Source of the DNA: Atriophallophorus winterbourni
Taxonomy: Eukaryota > Platyhelminthes > Trematoda > Plagiorchiida > Microphallidae
Assembly: GCA_013407085.1 (NCBI GenBank)
Contig: JACCGJ010003206.1
Location: 1 to 64,000, forward strand
Reading direction: 5' to 3'
DNA length: 64,000 bases
Position 1 is the first letter of the stretch. The number at the start of each line of letters is the position of its first letter. Of the stretch, positions 55,741 through 64,000 are shown piece after piece. Under the pieces are notes generated by a model. That model did not search any database and was not told the origin of the DNA. It saw nothing but the letters and a program-made list of their open reading frames with translations. Made by a program: the position numbers and the translations under genes.

Positions 55741-56764
55741 AGAAACCTAACAAGCTTTTTATAATTTGATATCGTTGCCGAGCAGTATCACATTACACCG
55801 AATATCCTTCACCATATCATTCATATGCACCAAGAGCAAAATGTATGTGAGCACCAAGCCCAGCAGAACTCCAATTTTGATGCCTATTCCTTGATGAGGG
55901 TGCTGTCAACGTGAACTTGGAAGTGTTCACCAGCAAGATAGTCCCTTATTGAAAACGATTCCCTATTTTTACTTTGAGAGAAATTAATTTTAAAGGTATG
56001 TTATTTTTTATGGATAATATTATGCTTAAAATTTTATCATGGTGATATCTCACATTTTATGAAGCACACCTGCCAGATAAACATCTTTCGTTATCAATGC
56101 TCACCAAAAATAACATATTCCATCGAAGGAATGTTTCAATGTATCCACATTAATGAAGTCCGAGTTGAAATTGAATGAGATCAGTTTCTTACTTTTAAGT
56201 AGAAGTAACGAACGTAACGAATGTTCAGTTGATTCAGGCAAATATAATATAGCATTTATTATAAGGAAGGAATCCGAGTGAATTTAAGGTTGTACCAGGC
56301 ATTTTTAGAATATGTACATTCGTCATTAGAATTTGGATATTTGTAACAGGTATTTGTAAGCGCTAGCACCCGATAGATATGTAAGAAAGTCTGAATTTCA
56401 AATAATACATGTTAGTAACAGTCACATTTTTGCAAATAATTTTTTGAACGGGATGTAACAAAATTATGTTGTTGCATGCATGAAAATTTAGCCAAATGGG
56501 TTTAGGGACCAAATATACATCTATTCATCTTATCAATCACAAAATTATTCAAACACACAGGATCGTCCTATAAACCCACATATAGAAGTAATGTGCAGTC
56601 GACGAAACTTATAGATAAATACATTTCAGATAAACAAGTTGCGCTTGTGTGAAGGAGATGCATGCAAATGTGTTTTACATTTCACATAAATTTTGAAAAA
56701 ATTCCGATTTTACTAACTTATTCAAAATATCCGCAAACCAAAATATCGTATATGTTTATTTTGG
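55741..56764. other. AT-rich region, nothing supported
   Basis: No coding frame or known repeat recognised up to the repeat D fragment at 56765. Confidence 0.3.
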
Positions 56765-56860
56765 TGCTCACATTTCCACTCATTATACACCACAACTGGT
56801 TTCTTGCTGTTTGCCGTCATTAGGTGCATAAATTTTGGACCAGATTCAATGAGCCTTGTT
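56765..56860 (+). repeat. Repeat D fragment
   Basis: GTGCTCACATTTCCACTCATT, AACTGGTTTCTTGCTGTTTGCC and GTCATTAGGTG match the units at 15790-16080. Confidence 0.55.
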
Positions 56861-56966
56861 GTATATGTTTGATTGAGAAATCTGAATTTTGATGACAGAC
56901 TTTAATCCTCGTAATTCATTGTAGTCTTTGCATCCGAAATCACGTGTTTAGATATCGAGTGATCAT

Positions 56967-59085
56967 GTGGTGCTTTTGTTTGATTATGTATGTAGTGCGG
57001 AACGATCGAGCGAACAGACGAAAGTCATAAGGAAAATACAATTTGAATCCTTAAATATCAGTCTGCGGGATGCACACACTCATGAGTTTGATTCAATGGA
57101 TCCTGGCTCATATTACAATTCGTTTCAAAATTATCTGAATTTGAAGATTTACGAAAACTCGATTTTTGTACCACACAAATGCAGCTACAACAACCAGTTT
57201 GTTATTCGGAGTAGAACGAAGAAATGGTTAGCTGTTAAGCTAGAGTCTTGGGTAACTCATAAGAAGTTTGGTACGGAAGAAACTTGGAAACGATTCTGTA
57301 AGATACGGAATCAAGTCACTACTCTTGTAAGAGAAGATCGCATGCAATTCCAATGAAACTTGCTTAAGAGAATGGAAAAGAATCCTAAGCTTCTCTACAA
57401 GATAGTAAATGAACGATCAAAGATCAAACCAGGTGTATTCTCTGTACTAACACCTCATGGAATGACCCACACTGCCCAAGATACCGCCGACGCTTTAGCA
57501 ACGTTTTACTCATTTGTCTTCAATCCCAAGCGTTGTATACCATATCAACTTTCATCAAGTTCACCACATTTCGAATTATTAAGTGAAATAACTATCAACG
57601 AATACATGGTTGGGCGGGAACTTTGTTGACTAAACGAAAAGAAGTCCCCTGGCGCAGACAAAATTACCCCCGCCGTACTTCGCAGGTGTCGCGTTGCTTT
57701 GACTGCTCCTCTCACTCGCATATTCAATCTCAGCTTAAGTGAAGGAAAAATACCACCGCAATGGAAAGCAGGGATGATAACTCCTATTTATAAAGGCGGT
57801 AGCCGTTCAGACACAGCTAACTACAGACCGGTAACGTTACTTCCGGTGATCTCCAAATTAATGGAACGCATTGTGACTGCGCACATGAGAGAACATGTTG
57901 AAAACCAAAATATTTTGACCGCAGCACAGCACGGTTGTCGAAGAGATCGTTGCTGTTTATCTAACCTTCTTACAACGTTCGAGGATTGGACCAAGGCACT
58001 GGACGAAGGCGATGCTGTACATGCTTGCTACATCGATATTTCCAAAGCTTTCGATAGAGTCAACCATGACATCTTAATTAAAAAGCTGGAATCCTATAGA
58101 ATAACGGGAATTTTGCTGAATTGGATAAGGGACTATCATACTGATAGATACATCCAAGTTCGCATTGGCAGCACCTTATTTAGAAAAATAGACGTCACGA
58201 GTGGAGTTTCGCAAGGCTCGGTGCTTGGACCTCTTCTATTCTTGGTGTATATGAACGATATAGTAGAGGATATTGGATGCAACTTTGATACTATTTGCCG
58301 ATGATATTAAAATATGGAAACGTGTCAGGTCTGTTAATGACTGTATGGCATTACAACCGGATCTGTGCACCTTATTTCTTTGGTCCCAGCTAATTGAGTT
58401 ACCATTTAACCCTGTTAAATGTAAAATGCTGCAGCTTTGAAAATCTCTGCATCACACGTATAAGCTTGGCACGCAAGATCTCGTCTGGACCACCGCAGAA
58501 AAATATCTTGGTATATGGATTTCGTTTAACCTTAAGCCTGAACATCATTGCCGGGTGTTGTACAATAAAGCTTGCCGTATCTTGAGTCTTCTCAAAAGAA
58601 TATTCCGGATTTTTACGCCCGAAACCCTACCGCGGGTAATTAACACGTATATACCTTCTGTTATGGAATATTCCATCTAAGCCTGGGCACCATGCTGAGG
58701 AAAGATATCAAACTACTCGACAGGATTGATCATTGTGCTACAAAGTTGGTCTTCCGGTACAGAAATTTGCCTTTCACAGAGCGAATGATAAAACTGAACC
58801 TACACGATTTTACCCAACGACGGATACGTAGTAACCTCCTGTTGATATTCAAAATCCTGCATACTGAAAACCATCCCCATAAACACTTGCTAAATCCCAA
58901 TGGCCTTACTGGAGCACGAACACATTCAAAGGCTGTAAACATTCCGCATTCTCCATTGGATATTCGTCGTAATTTTTTCTTGGTAAGAATTTGTTTCACT
59001 TGGAACTATTTGCCTGAAGAAATCACACGCTCAGAATCTGTTGAGGTTTTCGCTCCAAACTCGATGTGTTTATGACAAACCATGC
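56967..59085 (+). mobile_element. CR1/jockey-like LINE, RT and C-terminus, most complete copy
   Basis: The polyprotein is recognisable from the endonuclease-RT linker (NERSKIKPGVFSVLTPHG) through RT: MITPIYKGGSRSDTANYRPV, the catalytic CYIDISKAFDRVNHDILIKK, VTSGVSQGSVLGPLLFLVYM and, after a frameshift near 58290, LFADDIKIW. The C-terminal part reads DRIDHCATKLVFRYRNLPFT and ends at a TGA at 59073. Stops at about 57354 and 57627 and the frameshift inactivate it. The endonuclease domain is absent, a typical 5' truncation. A gypsy LTR begins 76 bp after its end. Confidence 0.85.
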
Positions 59086-59161
59086 GGTATGTGACTGTCC
59101 CTATTAATTTTTGAGATATTTAAAAATTTTATAAATTCCATATACCTATGGTTATTGTTAC

Positions 59162-59366
59162 TGTTAGGAGGGTCACCTCCAAACGAATTATACTTATCAT
59201 TGTGTTTACTTTACACTAACAATTCTTCTCCTTATTTTAGCCTACCCTTCAATTGGACTGTGGTGCTCTTTGTCCCACCTTGTATCAATAGAACTTTCAT
59301 CCAGAACCTCTCTGCTCAATTGTCTGTTTGAGATACAGTTTAATCCTAGAAATCGGGATTATAGCA
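59162..59366 (+). repeat. 205-bp LTR, left
   Basis: Starts TGTTAGGAGGGTCACCTCC and ends GATTATAGCA. It is the same length as, and nearly identical to, the LTR at 61869-62073, whose ends TGTTA...TAACA are perfect inverted repeats. It is followed by TTGGCGATGGG, the likely primer-binding region. Confidence 0.85.
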
Positions 59367-59397
59367 TTGGCGATGGGAATTTACAACGAATCCAATC

Positions 59398-61851
59398 ATG
59401 TCATTTTCATCAGAGGATTTGAAAGCGATTCTTGATCATCAACACAAACAATTCGAACAAACACAAATGCGTTTGATTCAATCGCTAACACAATGTCTCA
59501 ACCTTCAGTCTTCAAATCTGTCCCAGAGTTCTAATTCACCAGCATTTATGGAATCGACTGCTTCTATAATTTCAGAATTCAATTACGATCCTGCATTTGG
59601 TCTTACTTTCGATTCATGGTACAACCGATGGAAAGATACATTTCTGAATGAATTTTCCTGTCAAGATGATGCGTGGAAATCCCGCCTTCTTGTTCGCAAA
59701 CTTGGAACTATCGAGCACGATCGTTTCACAAATTTCATTCTGCCCAAGCAACCGAAAGATCTTTCTTTTTCTGAAACTGTAGAGCAATTACGGGAAATTT
59801 TCGGAGATCAATCCTCCTTATTTAACACCCGTTACAATTGTTTGAAGCTATCGAAACGAGATGGTGATGATTACGTTACGTTTGCCGGCATCGTTAATCG
59901 TGAATGCGAAAAATTCCAGCTACAGACCCTTACGGAAGATCAATTTAAATGTCTTATTTTCATCGCTGGTCTCCAGTCACCACAAGAAGCCGACATACGT
60001 ACTAGATTACTTTTTAAACTCGAGCACGAGAAAGAAGTAACTGTCCGTTCACTCACCACTGAATGCCAAAGACTGATTAACCTCAAACACGACACAGCTC
60101 TCATCCAGCGGACATCGCTGCCGACTTCATCTGTCACCGTACATGCCTTAGCAAAAGAGACAGTAACATCTGTCAAAAAGCCCCCTACGGCATGTTGGTC
60201 ATGCGGAGATTGGCACTTTGCACGTTTTTGTCCATTTAAAAAGCATCAATGTCATCAGTGCCACAGACGCGGGCACAAGGAATGGTTTTGTCACTCCATG
60301 TTAAAAGGCAATCACAATCCATCAAAGAGCACCCCAAAAGCCGTCCGTCACAAGCAGTACCCTCATAAAAAACTGCTATCTAATTCCGTATTCGCAACGT
60401 TCAACGGAGAATTTCAATCTCGACGTAAATACGTAATTGTTTCAATTAATACCGTTCCGATCCGCCTCCAGCTGGACACAGCCTCGGATATTACGTTGAT
60501 CTCACGCAACACATGGGAATTAATTGGAAATCCTCATATTTTACCCACCAGTCACGTGGCCCAGAGTGCATCAGGCAATACGTTAAATCTAACCGGAGAA
60601 TTGATTTGTGAAGTCACTTTTAACAACCAAGAGTTTTCTGGTAAATGCTATTTAACGGACTGTGCAAACCTGAATTTACTCGGACTGGACTGGATTACTA
60701 AACTTCAACTTATGGATGTACCTTTAAGTTCCATCTGTGAGGCTATCCAATCGCACACAACATCAGATTTACGTAATCAATTTACTGAAAATTTGAAAAC
60801 GAAGTTTTCTGACGTCTTCCAAGACGGCCTGGGTTGTGGTATAAAAGTGAAAGCTAGCCTCAAGCTTAGACCTGGTGTCACACCAGTATTCCGACCAAAA
60901 ACCGAGTTATTTTCATGGCCCACACCAGAATCACCATGGTCCAGGGTTCATATTGATTTTGCTGGTCCGATTAACAATCAAAATTATTTGATCCTGGTCG
61001 ACGCATTCAGCAAATGGCCCGAAGTGTTTCACATGGTTCGAGTCACTTTAAGTGCAACGATTACTAAACTGCAGCAGGTATTCAGCCGATTTGGTGTCCC
61101 AGATACTCTTGTTTCCGACAACGGAACAGCTTTCACTTCGGCGGAGTTTGCATCATTCTGTCAACAAAACAGTATTGAGCATAAACGCACACCTCCGTTT
61201 CACCCACAATCCAACGGACAAGTAGAAAGATTTGTGGATACATTCAAGAGAGCACTCTTGAAACTCAGAGGGGAAGGAACCACGTCAGACATCATTGAAA
61301 GGTTCTTGCTCAGTTACCGAGCCACGCCGAATCCCAATGTACCTAACAGTGTATCCCCGGCAGAGGCACTCATGAATCGAAAGATTCGATTACAATTGGA
61401 CATCATCCGTCCATCGTTTTCTAATGAGATGCCTAGAAACCGACGCATGGAAAACCAGTTCAACCATCACCATGGAGCCGTCAGTCGGTTCTATAAGCCA
61501 GGTGCATCCGTACTGGCAAAAGACTATCGAAGTGGTGGTGAAACATGGACACACGGACAAATTGTTCGCCGCGTGGGACACGTAATCTATGAAGTTGATG
61601 TACAATCTTCCATCTGGATCCGTCATGCAAATCAGCCGCGCCCATCTTCTTTGCCCGAGATTGTAAACCACGATCCTGGTATTCCACTGGACATCTTGCT
61701 AGACACATTTGAACTACCTGAGAGGTTGACCATATCCTCGCCAGAAAAACGAGATGTTCAAACTAAGTGTACACCAAGAAGATGGACCGACCGTGTTCGA
61801 AAGAAAGTCAAACCTTTGCAGCTGAACCCAAGTAAACAGTCCTATCGTTGA
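59398..61851 (+). CDS. Gag-protease-integrase polyprotein of an RT-less Ty3/gypsy element
   Basis: A single open frame of 817 codons. Order: Gag core (FDSWYNRWKDTFLNEFSCQD, FGDQSSLFNTRYNCLKLSKR); knuckles CWSC..H....C (CX2CX3HX4C, residue 266 on) and CHQCHRRGHKEWFC; aspartic protease around LQLDTASDITLIS (active Asp at about 360); then LKLRPGVTPVFRPK, which in complete elements leads into RT; here it is followed directly by SWPTPESPWSRVHIDFAGPI of integrase. Integrase D520, D574 and E610 keep the D,D(35)E spacing. RT, RNase H and the HHCC zinc domain are absent with the frame kept. The CX2CX3HX4C knuckle is the form described for CsRn1-family fluke retrotransposons. The product could not reverse-transcribe by itself, so mobility would need RT from a full element. 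Confidence 0.9.
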   Translation: MSFSSEDLKAILDHQHKQFEQTQMRLIQSLTQCLNLQSSNLSQSSNSPAFMESTASIISEFNYDPAFGLTFDSWYNRWKDTFLNEFSCQDDAWKSRLLVRKLGTIEHDRFTNFILPKQPKDLSFSETVEQLREIFGDQSSLFNTRYNCLKLSKRDGDDYVTFAGIVNRECEKFQLQTLTEDQFKCLIFIAGLQSPQEADIRTRLLFKLEHEKEVTVRSLTTECQRLINLKHDTALIQRTSLPTSSVTVHALAKETVTSVKKPPTACWSCGDWHFARFCPFKKHQCHQCHRRGHKEWFCHSMLKGNHNPSKSTPKAVRHKQYPHKKLLSNSVFATFNGEFQSRRKYVIVSINTVPIRLQLDTASDITLISRNTWELIGNPHILPTSHVAQSASGNTLNLTGELICEVTFNNQEFSGKCYLTDCANLNLLGLDWITKLQLMDVPLSSICEAIQSHTTSDLRNQFTENLKTKFSDVFQDGLGCGIKVKASLKLRPGVTPVFRPKTELFSWPTPESPWSRVHIDFAGPINNQNYLILVDAFSKWPEVFHMVRVTLSATITKLQQVFSRFGVPDTLVSDNGTAFTSAEFASFCQQNSIEHKRTPPFHPQSNGQVERFVDTFKRALLKLRGEGTTSDIIERFLLSYRATPNPNVPNSVSPAEALMNRKIRLQLDIIRPSFSNEMPRNRRMENQFNHHHGAVSRFYKPGASVLAKDYRSGGETWTHGQIVRRVGHVIYEVDVQSSIWIRHANQPRPSSLPEIVNHDPGIPLDILLDTFELPERLTISSPEKRDVQTKCTPRRWTDRVRKKVKPLQLNPSKQSYR

Positions 61852-61857
61852 AGATTT

Positions 61858-61868
61858 CCTGGGGGAGG
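61858..61868 (+). other. Polypurine tract before the shared LTR
   Basis: CCTGGGGGAGG directly precedes TGTTA of the LTR, in the position where plus-strand DNA synthesis of LTR elements is primed. Confidence 0.75.
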
Positions 61869-62073
61869 TGTTAAGAGGGTCACCTCCAAACGAATTATAC
61901 TTATCATTGTGTTTACTTTACACTAAATATTATTCTCCCTATTTTAGCCTACCCTTCATTTGGACTGTGGTGCTCTTTGTCCCACCTTGTATCAATAGAA
62001 CTTTCATCCAGAACTTCTCTGCTCAATTGTCTGTTTGAGATACAGTTTAATCCTAGAACACGGGATTATAACA
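61869..62073 (+). repeat. 205-bp LTR, shared between the two tandem copies
   Basis: TGTTAAGAGGGTCACCTCC to GATTATAACA. It serves as 3' LTR of the first copy and 5' LTR of the second. After it, ATAACATTGGCGACGGGA occurs twice in a row (about 62069-62105), so the LTR edge and primer-binding region are duplicated. Confidence 0.88.
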
Positions 62074-62124
62074 TTGGCGACGGGAATATAACATTGGCGA
62101 CGGGAATTTACAACGAATCCAATC

Positions 62125-64000
62125 ATGTCATTTTCATCAGAGGATTTGAAAGCGATTCTTGATCATCAACACAAACAATTCGAACAAACACAATTGCGTT
62201 TGATTCAATCGCTAACACAATGTCTCAACCTTCAGTCTTCAACTCTGTCCCAGAGTTCCAATTCACCAGCATTTATGGAATCGACTGCTTCTATAATTTC
62301 AGAATTCAATTACGATCCTGCATCCGGTCTTACTTTCGATTCATGGTACAACCGATGAAAAGATACATTTCTGAATGAATTTTCCTGTCATGATGATGCG
62401 TGGAAATCCCGCCTTCTTGTTCGCAAACTTGGAACTATCGAGCACGATCGTTTCACAAATTTCATTCTGCCCAAGCAACCGAAAGATCTTTGTTTTCCTG
62501 AAACTTTAGAGCCATTACGGGAAATTTTCGGAGATCAATCCTCCTTATTTAACACCCGTTACAATTGTTTGAAGCTATCGAAACGAGATGGTGATGATTA
62601 CGTTACGTTTGCCGGCATCGTTAATCGTGAGTGCGAAAAATTCCAGCTACAGACCCTTACGGAAGATCAATTTAAATGTCTTATTTTCATCGCTGGTCTC
62701 CAGTCACCCCAAGAAGCCGACATACGTACTAGATTACTTTCTAAACTCGAACACGAGAAAGAAGTAACTGTGCGTTCACTCACCACTGAATGCCAAAGAC
62801 TGATTAACCTCAAACACGACACAGCTCTCATCCAGCGGACATCGCTGCCGACTTCATCTGTCACCGTACATGCCTTAGCAAAAGAGACAGTAACATCTGT
62901 CAAAAAGCCCCCTACGTCATGTTGGTCATGAGGAGATTGGCACTTTGCACGTTTTTGTCCATTTAAAAAGCATCAATGTCATCAGTGCCACAGACGCGGA
63001 CACAAGGAAGGGTTTTGTCACTCCATGTTAAAAGGCAATCACAATCCATCAAAGAGCACCCCAAAATCCGTCCGTCACAAGCAGTACCCTCATAAAAAAC
63101 TGCTATCTAATTCCGTATTCGCAACGTTCAACGGAGAATTTCAATCTCGACGTAAATACGTAATTGTTTCAATTAATACCGTTCCGATCCGCCTCCAGCT
63201 GGACACAGCCTCGGATCTTACGTTGATCTCACGTAACACATGGGAATTAATTGGAAAACCTCATATTCTACCCACCAGTCACGTGGCCCAGAGTGCATCA
63301 GGCAATACGTTAAATCTAATCGGAGAATTGATTTGTGAAGTCACTTTTAACAACCAACAGTTTTCTGGTAAATGCTATTTAACGGACTGTGCAAACCTGA
63401 ATTTACTCGGACTGGACTGGATTGCTAAACTTCAACTCATGGATGTACCTTTAAGTTCCATCTGTGAGGCTATCCAATCGCACACAACATCAGATTTACC
63501 TAATCAATTTACTGAAAATTTGAAAACGAAGTTTTCTGACGTCTTCCAAGACGGCCTGGGTTGTGGTACAAAACTGAAAGCTAGCCTCAAGCTTAGACCT
63601 GGTGTCACACCAGTATTCCGACCAAAAACCGAGTTATTTTCATGGCCCACACCAGAATCACCATGGTCCAGGGTTCATATTGATTTTGCTGGTCCGATTA
63701 ACAATCAAAATTATTTGATCCTAGTCGACGCATTCAGCAAATGGCCCGAAGTGTTTCACATGGTTCGAGTCACTTCAAGTGCAACGATTACTAAACTGCA
63801 GCAGGTATTCAGCCGATTTGGTGTCCCAGATACTCTTGTTTCCGACAACGGAACAGCTTTCACTTCGGCGGAGTTTGCATCATTCTGTCAACAAAACAGT
63901 ATTGAGCATAAACGCACGCCTCCGTTTCACCCACAATCCAACGGACAAGTAGAAAGATTTGTGGATACATTCAAGAGAGCACTCTTGAAACTCAGAGGGG
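62125..64000 (+). pseudogene. Second tandem Gag-protease-integrase copy, with stops, cut by the window end
   Basis: Very similar to 59398-61851 along its whole length, including the identical junction from the protease/RT border to integrase (at about 63628). A Trp codon is TGA at 62356-62358, and the fourth Cys codon of the first knuckle is TGA at 62929-62931; other changes are substitutions. Protease LDTASDLTLIS and the first two integrase Asp residues are kept. The copy continues beyond 64000. Confidence 0.88.

Noticed and set aside
59940..60176. Minus-strand ORFs repeated at 59940 and 62667.
   Set aside because: They are antisense to gag; they recur only because the two element copies are alike.

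Overview
The window reads as nuclear DNA from a parasitic flatworm, most likely a digenean trematode. It is AT-leaning and its genes are split into many exons. Some introns are only 37-39 nt long, next to introns of several kilobases. The intergenic and intronic space is crowded with decayed retroelements: Ty3/gypsy elements with a CX2CX3HX4C gag knuckle as in the fluke CsRn1 group, CR1/jockey-like and RTE-like LINE tails, and a short dispersed repeat whose end runs into (CATA)n. I cannot name the species. No rRNA, tRNA, CRISPR array or bacterial-type operon was seen.

Two host genes can be assembled by joining exons with matching splice phases and checking the joined protein against known families. 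(1) On the + strand, 3663-24956, 16 exons encode an NRBP (nuclear receptor binding protein, Drosophila Madm) pseudokinase of about 1216 residues. The first five exons are separated by four introns of 37-39 nt; later introns reach 4.9 kb. The protein is more than twice as long as human NRBP1 and carries an extra C-terminal part with paired CX2C motifs. (2) On the - strand, 42590-30241, six exons encode the middle and C-terminal part of an EHBP1-type endocytic adaptor: the end of the NT-C2 domain, three NPF motifs, a proline-rich stretch and a bMERB coiled coil. The calponin-homology domain that EHBP1 normally carries between the NPF region and bMERB is absent. Its first and last exons were not found. 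The two genes are convergent, with about 5 kb between them holding a TTAA-flanked inverted-repeat element of about 0.9 kb and one orphan coding-like ORF.

Region by region: 1-2.8 kb is a stack of LINE, LTR and other repeats. 3.6-25 kb is the NRBP gene, with at least a dozen CATA-tail repeats and several LINE tails in its introns. 25-30 kb is intergenic. 30-42.6 kb is EHBP1, whose 7.8-kb intron holds a gypsy LTR/gag fragment, LINE tails and a 190-bp (CATA)n microsatellite. 43-59 kb is a transposon graveyard: gypsy integrase fragments on both strands, four CR1-like LINE pieces and one orphan exon-like ORF on the - strand.

The right end (59162-64000) is the most unusual part. Two tandem copies of a gypsy-type element share a 205-bp LTR. 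The first has an intact 817-codon frame encoding Gag, protease and integrase, joined directly with no reverse transcriptase or RNase H. The second copy has the same internal deletion plus premature stops and runs off the window.
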